A program made the translations under genes and the position numbers. From Actinomycetes bacterium (GTDB lineage: Bacteria > Actinomycetota > Acidimicrobiia > Acidimicrobiales > JABEUL01), in contig JAJYFT010000003.1 of the NCBI GenBank assembly GCA_021790815.1, positions 1-64,000 on the forward strand: DNA of 64,000 nucleotides, read 5' to 3'. This document shows positions 57,359-64,000 of the stretch, piece after piece. The notes beneath the pieces are model-generated. The model saw only the letters and a program-made list of their open reading frames with translations. It made no database searches and was not told the DNA's origin. Each line of letters opens with the position of its first letter. The first letter of the stretch is position 1.

Positions 57359-58279
57359 CTAACCCTCGCTTCCATCAGAGTCTTGAACTTCGCTGTCTTC
57401 AGCACCTGAATCTGATTCCAAAACTGATTCATCCTCCAAATCGATTGCGAGTTTTTCTGCAGCTTCAGATCTCACGGGAGTTTCCTGATGTCTACCTAAG
57501 TCAGAATCTTCTAATTCGAGTTCATCCTCTAAATCGATTGCGAGTTTTTCTGCAGCTTCAGATCTCACGGGAGTTTCCTGATGTCTACCTAAGTCAGAAT
57601 CTTCTAATTCGAGTTCATCCTCTAAATCGATTGCGAGTTTTTCTGCAGCTTCAGATCTCACGGGAGTTTCCTGATGTCTACCTAAGTCAGAATCTTCTAA
57701 TTCGAGTTCATCCTCTAAATCGATTGCGAGTTTCTCTGCAGCTTCAGATCTTTGACCTTCAGCGCCTAAGCTCTCTTCAAGCTCAACTATCTCGTTTGTA
57801 TCAGCACTAAGTTCTTGTACATCATCACTATTTTCCGACTTTGCTTTAGAACTTGCTCGAGCAGCTTCCACTCGTTTCTGCCTTCGAATCGCGGTTTCAG
57901 CAGCTCTTCTAGATCTAACTTTTTCAAGTTCTTCTGGCGTTAATCGTGAGACTTCAATAGTAATATGACAATTTCTTTTCCTGATTCTTGAAGCCCTTCC
58001 TCGCGCTCTTGGCTTAAACCGTTTCATCGTAGCGCCTTCATCAGCAAAACAAGTAGAAACGTAAAGCTCAGTAGCGTCAAGACCTTCAGATTGAGCGGCG
58101 TTTGCTATTGCAGAGGCTAAAACCTTAGCAATTGGAATTGCTGGTCCCCTAGATGTTTTTAGCAGCATAGAAATAGCATCGTGAGCATTTTCCCCACGAA
58201 TTATATCCAAGACTTCACGCGCCTTATATGCTGAGAAACGAGCAAACTTAAGTCGAGCTGATGCAACTTCATTAGCCAC
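57359..58279 (-). CDS. rplV: 50S ribosomal protein L22 with acidic tandem-repeat tail
   Basis: The first 115 residues are a normal L22 (RFSAYKAREVLDIIRG, ANAAQSEGLDATELYV, FKPRARGRASRIRKRNCHI). After a basic helical segment the protein continues to residue 306, against about 110-150 in most bacteria. The tail holds three full repeats of 31 residues, each starting RSEAAEKLAIDLEDELE and ending GRHQETPV, plus a partial fourth copy. It has no homology I recognise and looks disordered and very acidic. L22 lines the exit tunnel, so the tail would emerge near it. The nearly perfect DNA repeats indicate recent expansion. The core is intact, so ribosomal function should be normal. Confidence 0.95.
   Translation of the reverse strand: MANEVASARLKFARFSAYKAREVLDIIRGENAHDAISMLLKTSRGPAIPIAKVLASAIANAAQSEGLDATELYVSTCFADEGATMKRFKPRARGRASRIRKRNCHITIEVSRLTPEELEKVRSRRAAETAIRRQKRVEAARASSKAKSENSDDVQELSADTNEIVELEESLGAEGQRSEAAEKLAIDLEDELELEDSDLGRHQETPVRSEAAEKLAIDLEDELELEDSDLGRHQETPVRSEAAEKLAIDLEDELELEDSDLGRHQETPVRSEAAEKLAIDLEDESVLESDSGAEDSEVQDSDGSEG
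57428..57751 (-). repeat. 93-bp tandem repeat array in rplV (3.5 copies)
   Basis: The block repeats at 93-base spacing; the marker CGATTGCGAG starts at 57442, 57535, 57628 and 57721. Over about 324 bp only two bases differ between copies (57437 and 57734). The period is a multiple of three, so the reading frame is kept. This is a tract prone to copy-number change by slippage or recombination. Confidence 0.97.
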
Positions 58280-58281
58280 CT

Positions 58282-58560
58282 TTATCGCCTCCCTTGCCTT
58301 TCTTGACCGGCATGAAATCTAAAGGTTCGTGTCGGCGCAAACTCCCCAAGTTTGTGACCAACCATTGATTCCGAAACGAAGACAGGCACATGCTTTCTGC
58401 CATCGTGCACAGCAATTGTGTGACCAACCATGTCAGGTATTATCGTCGATCGTCGTGACCATGTCTTAATAACCCTCTTCTCATTTGCCTGATTCATGAT
58501 TTCTACTTTTTTCAATAAGTGGTCATCCACAAAAGGACCTTTTTTTAAACTTCTCGGCAT
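58282..58560 (-). CDS. rpsS: 30S ribosomal protein S19
   Basis: S19, in the head of the 30[43 protein letters not shown] in parts, and [16 protein letters not shown] are standard. Length 92 residues. Confidence 0.98.
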   Translation of the reverse strand: MPRSLKKGPFVDDHLLKKVEIMNQANEKRVIKTWSRRSTIIPDMVGHTIAVHDGRKHVPVFVSESMVGHKLGEFAPTRTFRFHAGQERQGRR

Positions 58561-58574
58561 ATCTTTTCCTTTAC

Positions 58575-59411
58575 CTATCGCCTCGCGCCTCGACCTCGTC
58601 GGCGACGGATTATAAGCTTGTCTGAATCTTTATTCTTGCGACGTGTGCGACCTTCAGGCTTGCCCCACGGAGAAACAGGGTGACGTCCACCAGAAGTCTT
58701 ACCTTCTCCACCACCTAGTGGGTGATCAACTGGGTTCATGGCAACACCACGAGTCTGAGGTCTTACACCCTTCCACCTATTTCGACCTGCTTTCCCTATA
58801 GAAATTAATTCAGCCTCCGAATTGCCTACTTCTCCTACAGTTGCTCTGCAATCTATCATTACCCTACGCATTTCGGTAGAAGGAAGCCTGACAGTTGCAT
58901 ACGCTCCTTCTTTCGCTACAAGTTGAATTGCTGCTCCTGCACCTCGACCCATTTTCCCGCCGGCACCAGGTTTTAACTCTACGTTGTGGACTACAGTACC
59001 AACTGGAATATAACGCATGGGTAGTGCATTTCCAGGTCTAATATCAGCATCTCTACCCGACTTTACAAAGTCACCAACTTTAATCTTGTTCGGGGCAAGT
59101 ATGTACCGTTTTTCACCGTCTTCGTAGTGAAGTAAAGCAATTCTCGCATTACGGTTTGGATCATACTCGATTGCAACAACTTTTGCGCCAATTCCATCTT
59201 TATCGCGCTTAAAGTCTACAATTCTGTACTGCCTCTTATGACCTCCACCTTTGTGTCTTGCAGTTTTGCGACCCAGGTTATTTCTACCCCCAGTTGAGGG
59301 CTTCGGTCCAATTAGTGACTTTTCAGGTTTTGACTTTGTAATTTCAGAAAAGTCCGAGACAGTCTGAAAGCGGCGACCTGCGCTAGTAGGCTTACGTTGC
59401 CTTAGTGCCAT
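58575..59411 (-). CDS. rplB: 50S ribosomal protein L2
   Basis: L2, essential for subunit joining. [36 protein letters not shown] and [17 protein letters not shown] are standard, with the Lys/Arg-rich C-terminus [18 protein letters not shown]. Length 278 residues. Confidence 0.98.
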   Translation of the reverse strand: MALRQRKPTSAGRRFQTVSDFSEITKSKPEKSLIGPKPSTGGRNNLGRKTARHKGGGHKRQYRIVDFKRDKDGIGAKVVAIEYDPNRNARIALLHYEDGEKRYILAPNKIKVGDFVKSGRDADIRPGNALPMRYIPVGTVVHNVELKPGAGGKMGRGAGAAIQLVAKEGAYATVRLPSTEMRRVMIDCRATVGEVGNSEAELISIGKAGRNRWKGVRPQTRGVAMNPVDHPLGGGEGKTSGGRHPVSPWGKPEGRTRRKNKDSDKLIIRRRRGRGARR

Positions 59412-59708
59412 TTAACTACGCACCTCCTCAAAGATTTCGATCTTATCTCCAGGCTGCAACGTTACTATGGCTCGTTTTATATCAGGTTTTTTCCCTTGCC
59501 TGCCCGATCTTCGATCTGTAACTACTTTTCCTGATCTGCGAAGTGTATTCACTTTTTTTACTCTGACTTGAAATGTACTTTCAACGGCTTGCCTTATTTC
59601 AATCTTCGTTGAAGTTGGCTCAACGGAAAATACATACGACCCAGAGTCCATTAATGAATATGACTTTTCGGAAACAACCGGATTAAATAGGATTGTCTTT
59701 TTCTTCAT
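59412..59708 (-). CDS. rplW: 50S ribosomal protein L23
   Basis: L23, the main docking point for trigger factor and SRP at the tunnel exit. NPVVSEKSYSLMDSGSYVF and FQVRVKKVNTLRRSGK are standard. Length 98 residues. The frame is continuous with no overlap into rplB. Confidence 0.97.
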   Translation of the reverse strand: MKKKTILFNPVVSEKSYSLMDSGSYVFSVEPTSTKIEIRQAVESTFQVRVKKVNTLRRSGKVVTDRRSGRQGKKPDIKRAIVTLQPGDKIEIFEEVRS

Positions 59709-60446
59709 TTAAACACTTACACTTTCCGATATAGGAGCATTTGCATCAGAACTTTCAAATTTACCTGCAAGAAGAGTCGAGTCAGTGAATACTATCCAGT
59801 CATTGAAAAGAACAGCATACGTCGTAAGTTGCGATATTTCAACTGTCGTAACGTTAGGAAGATTCCTAAAAGAAAGAGCTGCATTATCATCAACTGAATT
59901 GAGAACTACTAGGATTTTTCCTCGAACTTTAATTTTCTCCAATAGTTCGATCGCTTCTTTTGTTGAGGGTGTTTCAAAATCGAACCTCTCAATGATTGCA
60001 ACTCTCCTTAGCTTCGCTCTATCAGAAAGTGCCGATTTCAAACTTGCTCTAACCATCTTCTTTGGAGTTTTTTGATCATGATTCTGTGGCTTTGGGCCAA
60101 GCGCAACACCTCCACCTGTAAATTGAGGGGCTCTCGTTGTACCTTGGCGCGCTCTTCCAGTCCCTTTTTGCCTAAACGGCTTTGCTCCCCCTCCTCTGAC
60201 TTCGGCTCTAGTTTTTGTCGATCTAGTGCCCGATCGGATAGAGGCCAGATAGGCCGTCACTACTTGATGCATCAATGCAACGTTTGGGATTAATCCGAAA
60301 ATTTCTTTGTCAAGCTCTACTTCAGTGTCGAACTCTCCATTTGAATTAAATCTTTTTGCTTTTCTCAAGATAAGTTCTTGCTGCCTACGGATTTTTTTGC
60401 CAATATACTTATTCGCATAAGCGTCATTATCTAAAACAACCGTCAT
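59709..60446 (-). CDS. rplD: 50S ribosomal protein L4 with basic N-terminal extension
   Basis: L4, also in the tunnel wall. The core starts about residue 39 (EFDTEVELDKEIFGLIPN) and includes TRAEVRGGGAKPFRQKGTGRARQG and GPKPQNHDQKTPKKM. About 38 residues precede it, rich in Lys, Arg and Asn (IGKKIRRQQELILRKAKR). The start is supported by an ATGA overlap with the rplC stop. The total of 245 residues is longer than the usual 200-220. The extension is specific to this lineage as far as can be seen. Confidence 0.96.
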   Translation of the reverse strand: MTVVLDNDAYANKYIGKKIRRQQELILRKAKRFNSNGEFDTEVELDKEIFGLIPNVALMHQVVTAYLASIRSGTRSTKTRAEVRGGGAKPFRQKGTGRARQGTTRAPQFTGGGVALGPKPQNHDQKTPKKMVRASLKSALSDRAKLRRVAIIERFDFETPSTKEAIELLEKIKVRGKILVVLNSVDDNAALSFRNLPNVTTVEISQLTTYAVLFNDWIVFTDSTLLAGKFESSDANAPISESVSV

Positions 60447-61078
60447 GATGCCACCGCATTTCTCAAAACTACCAGGCCACCTTTAGGACCTGGTACAGCA
60501 CCTTTAACTAAAATCACGGATTTGTCAGCATCCGAAGAAACTACCTCAAGGTTTAATGTAGTTACTTTTTCACCACCCATGCGGCCTGCCATTTTTGTTC
60601 CCTTAAATACGCGAGACGGTGTTGCACAAGCTCCGATAGAACCAGGCGCTCTGTGCTTCTTGTGGTTTCCGTGAGAAGCACCCTGACCCTTGAAGTTATG
60701 TCGCTTCATGCCACCAGCAAACCCCTTGCCTCGAGAAACTGAAGTAACATTCACCTTCTCTCCCTTTTCAACAATGTCACTCTTTAGCTCATCACCAACA
60801 TTAAAATCTGAAACGTCATCTAATCGAAGTTCTAATAGTTCACGACCAGGCTCCACGTTCGCCTTGTCAAAGTGACCAAGTTCAGGACTATTCAAATTAC
60901 TCTTCCTCTTAAACCCAACTGTAACTTGTAATGCCGAGTATCCCTCTTTTAGAGGAGTTTTAATTTGCACAACCCTAATTGGTTCAATTTTAAGAACAGT
61001 AACAGGAACCACGCGCTGATTCTCGTCCCACACTTGAGTCATGCCGATTTTTCTTCCGACAATCGCTTTTTTCCTCAT
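60443..61078 (-). CDS. rplC: 50S ribosomal protein L3
   Basis: L3, near the peptidyl-transferase centre. KAIVGRKIGMTQVWDE, SRGKGFAGGMKRHNFKGQGASHG in parts and RMGGEKVTTLNLEVV are hallmark motifs. Length 211 residues. It is separated from rpsJ by 242 bp, so in this genome the S10 gene set is divided (see the terminator at 61295-61322). Confidence 0.97.
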   Translation of the reverse strand: MRKKAIVGRKIGMTQVWDENQRVVPVTVLKIEPIRVVQIKTPLKEGYSALQVTVGFKRKSNLNSPELGHFDKANVEPGRELLELRLDDVSDFNVGDELKSDIVEKGEKVNVTSVSRGKGFAGGMKRHNFKGQGASHGNHKKHRAPGSIGACATPSRVFKGTKMAGRMGGEKVTTLNLEVVSSDADKSVILVKGAVPGPKGGLVVLRNAVAS

Positions 61079-61129
61079 AAGTCCTTTTCCGGTTCTCTAA
61101 AAATCATTCTTAATAAAACGCGCACAGCA

Positions 61130-61160
61130 ATATTACGTCAGCTAAATAACTGTATTGCAA
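61130..61160 (-). promoter_or_regulatory. Possible promoter for the rplC transcription unit
   Basis: On the minus strand TTGCAA (61160-61155) is followed by a 19-bp spacer and TAATAT (61135-61130), about 52 bp before rplC. The spacer is slightly long. Because a terminator cuts off transcription from tuf-rpsJ, a promoter is needed about here. Confidence 0.35.
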
Positions 61161-61294
61161 GTAAATGCTATGTGCTCTTAAAATGCTGTGAGGTCCCCAA
61201 TACCACTTCTGGAAGGGCGCACACAGACACTCTCAGTCAAGATACTAAAAGCACTTGACGTCAGTTGTAATATATTACTACAAAAATTACCTGT

Positions 61295-61322
61295 AAAAAA
61301 CAAACCGCTCTTTCGGCAGTTT
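61295..61322 (-). terminator. Terminator overlapping the rpsJ stop codon
   Basis: On the minus strand AAACTGC pairs with GCGGTTT (one T-G pair) around loop CGAAAGA, followed by GTTTTTT. The left arm begins inside the TAA stop of rpsJ. This is a short but well-formed rho-independent terminator directly at the end of the gene. It would end or attenuate the tuf-rpsJ transcript before rplC. Confidence 0.7.
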
Positions 61323-61641
61323 ATTGAATTTTGATCGCTATATCAACCCCAGCTGGCAAATCCAGCCTTTGAAGTGAATCAACGGTCTTGGCACTATGGT
61401 CCACAATATCAATTAGCCTCTTATGAATTCTCATTTCAAAATGTTCACGAGAATCTTTATACTTATGTGGAGATCTAATTACTGTGTACCGGTGCTTCTC
61501 GGTTGGAAGGGGAACAGGACCATTAACTTTTGCTTGTGTTCTTACAACCGTTTCAACTATCTTTTTCGTTGACGAATCCAATATTTCATGGTCATATGCC
61601 TTCAAGCGAATCCGTATTTTCTGTCTATTCCCACTTGCCAT
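61321..61641 (-). CDS. rpsJ: 30S ribosomal protein S10
   Basis: S10, in the 30S head and also NusE in antitermination. [23 protein letters not shown] in parts and [20 protein letters not shown] are standard. Length 106 residues. It lies 31 bp after tuf and is followed by a terminator rather than by rplC, which is unusual for this operon. Confidence 0.97.
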   Translation of the reverse strand: MASGNRQKIRIRLKAYDHEILDSSTKKIVETVVRTQAKVNGPVPLPTEKHRYTVIRSPHKYKDSREHFEMRIHKRLIDIVDHSAKTVDSLQRLDLPAGVDIAIKIQ

Positions 61642-61672
61642 ACTTAACCTACTTAATAATCTACCTGATAAT

Positions 61673-62860
61673 CTACTTGATTATCTTAGTTACTCGACCA
61701 GCACCAACGGTTCGGCCTCCTTCACGGATGGCAAACCTCAGCCCTTCATCCATGGCAATCGGCTTTCCGAGTTCAACAGTAATAGTTGTATTGTCACCTG
61801 GCATAACCATCTCAGTTCCAGATTGAAGCTCAATTGATCCAGTCACATCCGTGGTTCTAAAGTAGAACTGCGGCCTATAACCATTGAAAAATGGCTTGTG
61901 ACGTCCACCTTCTTCTTTTGTGAGGACATACATACTAGCTTCAAAGTTTGTGTGAGGTGTGATTGAACCTGGCTTGCATAGTACTTGACCACGCTCAACT
62001 TCTTCTTTTTTGGTTCCCCTTAAAAGAGCACCGATATTGTCACCTGCTTCAGCCTCATCTAAGAGTTTCCTGAACATTTCCACACCGGTGCAGACAGTCT
62101 TTTGGGTATTTCTAAGACCTACAATTTCAACTTCGTCTCCGGGATGAAGAGTACCTTGTTCAATTCTCCCAGTGACTACAGTTCCTCGACCAGTTATAGT
62201 CATAACATCTTCAACTGACATTAAGAAAGGCTTGTCCTTGTCTCGACTCGGCTGAGGAATGTACTCGTCAACGGCGTCCATCAGTTTCATTATTTGCTCT
62301 GTCCACTGTGCGTCGCCTTCAAGCGCCTTAAGTGCACTTACCCTTATGACAGGTGTGTCATCGCCTGGAAATTCGTACTCATTTAATAGCTCTCTTACTT
62401 CGAGTTCTACTAAGTCAAGTAGCTCTTCGTCGTCAACTACATCAGCTTTATTTAGCGCAACAACAATTGATGGAACACCTACCTGGCGAGCCAGAAGTAC
62501 GTGCTCACGAGTCTGCAGCATCGGTCCATCTGCAGCTGAAACTACTAAAATCGCTCCGTCTACCTGTGCAGCACCTGTAATCATGTTCTTGATGTAGTCA
62601 GCGTGCCCAGGCATGTCAACGTGAGCATAGTGACGTTTCTCAGTCTCATACTCAACGTGAGCAATTGATATAGTTATACCTCTTGCCTTCTCTTCGGGCG
62701 CCTTGTCGATTTGATCAAAAGGCGTGAAAGATACATTCGGATTCTTCTCCGCAAGTACTTTCGTTATTGCCGCGGTCAGAGTAGTCTTCCCGTGGTCAAT
62801 GTGTCCCATTGTTCCTACATTTAAATGCGGTTTATTCCGCTCAAACTTTTGCTTGGCCAT
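61673..62860 (-). CDS. tuf: Elongation factor Tu
   Basis: Delivers aminoacyl-tRNA to the ribosome. The G1 motif GHIDHGKT is at residues 19-26, with DMPGHADY and [11 protein letters not shown] for nucleotide binding. [14 protein letters not shown] (domain II) and [15 protein letters not shown] (domain III) follow. Length 395 residues. AAGGA precedes the ATG. It has its own promoter and a structured leader (62870-63000). Confidence 0.98.
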   Translation of the reverse strand: MAKQKFERNKPHLNVGTMGHIDHGKTTLTAAITKVLAEKNPNVSFTPFDQIDKAPEEKARGITISIAHVEYETEKRHYAHVDMPGHADYIKNMITGAAQVDGAILVVSAADGPMLQTREHVLLARQVGVPSIVVALNKADVVDDEELLDLVELEVRELLNEYEFPGDDTPVIRVSALKALEGDAQWTEQIMKLMDAVDEYIPQPSRDKDKPFLMSVEDVMTITGRGTVVTGRIEQGTLHPGDEVEIVGLRNTQKTVCTGVEMFRKLLDEAEAGDNIGALLRGTKKEEVERGQVLCKPGSITPHTNFEASMYVLTKEEGGRHKPFFNGYRPQFYFRTTDVTGSIELQSGTEMVMPGDNTTITVELGKPIAMDEGLRFAIREGGRTVGAGRVTKIIK

Positions 62861-62886
62861 GTCGGTTCCTTCGCTCCGTCGTGGTC

Positions 62887-62936
62887 GAAATGAAAATCAC
62901 GATCTTCATTTCCCAACTCTTCCCCCGTGGAAGAGT
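62887..62936 (-). ncRNA. Two strong hairpins in the tuf 5' leader
   Basis: ACTCTTCC-N5-GGAAGAGT (62916-62936) and GAAATGAA-N10-TTCATTTC (62887-62912) are perfect eight-pair stems in tandem. The second ends about 26 nt before the tuf start codon. They could modulate translation or stabilise the message. No known leader family was recognised. Confidence 0.5.
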
Positions 62937-62970
62937 AATCCTACCTATTTTAAACCTGTAAATTTCAGGA

Positions 62971-63000
62971 TTCACAAATTATGTGAACTCGTCCATTATA
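62971..63000 (-). promoter_or_regulatory. tuf promoter and start-site palindrome
   Basis: A perfect TATAAT lies at 63000-62995 on the minus strand (preceded by a weak -35). Eight bases on from it is the palindrome TTCACA-N5-TGTGAA (62987-62971), where transcription should begin. It separates tuf from fusA upstream. Confidence 0.5.
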
Positions 63001-63030
63001 AGGCAATCTCGACACGTATGTTTACGTTTT

Positions 63031-64000
63031 CTATTCTCCTTTTGCTTTCGCAATAATTTCTTTAGAAACCGAATCAGGAACTTCCTGATACGAATCGAAC
63101 TGCATTGTATACGATGCCCGTCCTTGCGTCCTAGAACGCAGATCAGTAGCATAGCGGAACATCTCACCTAGAGGAACTTGAGCTTTAACAGCTTGATTGT
63201 TTCCTCGCTGCTCCATTCCTTCAACCTTACCACGCCTAGAGGAAAGATCTCCAATGACATCACCCATATATTCCTCAGGCGTAACAACTTCAACCGCCAT
63301 AATTGGCTCCAAAAGGACTGGGTGAGCTAACCTTAAAGCTTTTTTAATAGCCATAGAACCAGCGATTCTAAAGGCCATCTCAGAAGAGTCAACCTCGTGG
63401 TAAGAACCATCATTAAGTATAACCTTAACATCAACTGTTGGATAACCAGCAAGAACACCCGATGTCAACGCTTCCTTTATTCCACCATCTACCGCAGGGA
63501 TGTACTCTTTTGGAATTACACCACCTGTAATTTTGTTTTCAAATACGTACCCAGTTGCTGAATCAGTGGGCTCCACGTCAATTACAACGTGGCCGTACTG
63601 CCCGCGACCTCCAGATTGGCGAATATAGCGCTCATCCACTCCCGTAATTTTTTTGGTAATCGTTTCTCTGAAGGCTACTTGGGGTTTGCCAACATTAGCG
63701 TCGACGCCAAATTCTCGTAACATCCTATCTACTAGAACTTCCAAGTGGAGTTCACCCATACCTGCAATAACGGTTTGACCAGTTTCTTCGTCCGTAGAAA
63801 CTTTAAATGTTGGATCCTCTTCGCTAAGCGCAAAAAGAGCCTTACCCAACTTGTCTTGATCAGCCTTCGTCTTAGGCTCAATTGCGACATTTATAACTGG
63901 TTCTGGGAACTCAAGTGATTCTAAGACTATTGGGTTTTGAGGGTCACAAAGAGTATCTCCAGTAGAAGTGGACTTAAGACCTACAGCGGCTACAATATCA
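63031..64000 (-). CDS. fusA: Elongation factor G (3' part; continues beyond window)
   Basis: EF-G catalyses translocation. The window holds the C-terminal part, cut at 64000; the frame is open to the edge and reads [21 protein letters not shown], then [38 protein letters not shown] and [19 protein letters not shown]. These are the domain III-V motifs. The C-terminus [20 protein letters not shown] is standard. It precedes tuf by about 170 bp; rpsL and rpsG are probably beyond the edge. Confidence 0.97.
   Translation of the reverse strand, partial: DIVAAVGLKSTSTGDTLCDPQNPIVLESLEFPEPVINVAIEPKTKADQDKLGKALFALSEEDPTFKVSTDEETGQTVIAGMGELHLEVLVDRMLREFGVDANVGKPQVAFRETITKKITGVDERYIRQSGGRGQYGHVVIDVEPTDSATGYVFENKITGGVIPKEYIPAVDGGIKEALTSGVLAGYPTVDVKVILNDGSYHEVDSSEMAFRIAGSMAIKKALRLAHPVLLEPIMAVEVVTPEEYMGDVIGDLSSRRGKVEGMEQRGNNQAVKAQVPLGEMFRYATDLRSRTQGRASYTMQFDSYQEVPDSVSKEIIAKAKGE

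Noticed and set aside
57445-57810. Plus-strand ORF with repeated residues opposite the rplV tail
   Set aside because: It is the antisense image of the 93-bp repeat array. A period divisible by three keeps all frames open, so it is not evidence of a gene.

Overview
The window comes from the chromosome of a low-GC (roughly 40%) actinobacterium. The evidence is two WhiB-family [4Fe-4S] proteins, a CBS-less GuaB3-type IMP dehydrogenase paralogue next to guaA, a mycobacterial-type succinate dehydrogenase with a single large membrane subunit, and the actinobacterial gene order S10-spc-alpha / rplM-rpsI / glmM-glmS / acpS-nnr-alr / tsaEBD / groESL / guaB3-guaA. The low GC together with the large secreted protein carrying repeated 'DTR' modules suggests a marine Acidimicrobiia-like lineage; this placement is inference. 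No rRNA, tRNA or CRISPR array was found.

Layout. (1) 1-3.6 kb, minus strand: a decayed IS200/IS605 transposase fragment, an orphan VirD4/TraG-like coupling ATPase, an aldo/keto reductase and greA. (2) 3.6-12.5 kb, plus strand: a structured leader with a strong terminator, then overlapping leuB-ilvE-cimA (branched-chain amino acids, with citramalate as the route to isoleucine), an unknown gene, glutamine-dependent nadE, another unknown gene, a sigma-70 factor and msrA. (3) 12.5-17 kb, minus strand: an SCP2-glyoxalase fusion and sdhC-sdhA-sdhB. (4) 17.4-22.6 kb, plus strand: a Mg-chelatase-like AAA+/VWA pair, a WhiB protein and a REC-HD-GYP c-di-GMP phosphodiesterase. (5) 22.7-31.6 kb, minus strand: formiminotransferase, a second WhiB, guaB3-guaA, a 1371-residue secreted repeat protein and a CoA-type Nudix hydrolase. 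(6) 31.6-43.2 kb, minus strand: groES-groEL under CIRCE control, the tRNA t6A genes tsaD/rimI/tsaB/tsaE, a family-4 uracil-DNA glycosylase, alr, nnr, acpS, glmS and glmM. (7) 43.2-64 kb, minus strand: one long translation superoperon from fusA (cut by the window edge) and tuf through the S10, spc and alpha gene sets, including secY, adk, map, infA, rpmJ and rpoA, to truA, rplM and rpsI.

The core genes are ordinary and well conserved. The unusual features are elaborations of core machinery. Ribosomal protein L22 carries an acidic tail made of 3.5 near-perfect 93-bp tandem repeats. L29 has doubled in length with an acidic tail, and S3 is also extended. infA appears to start at CTG. A terminator overlaps the rpsJ stop codon and splits the S10 gene set. 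The leaders of tuf, the sigma factor and leuB are rich in hairpins. Accessory items worth following are the AAA+/VWA pair, the nine cysteine-paired Ig-like repeats of the secreted protein, the SCP2-VOC fusion and the orphan coupling ATPase beside the transposon remnant.
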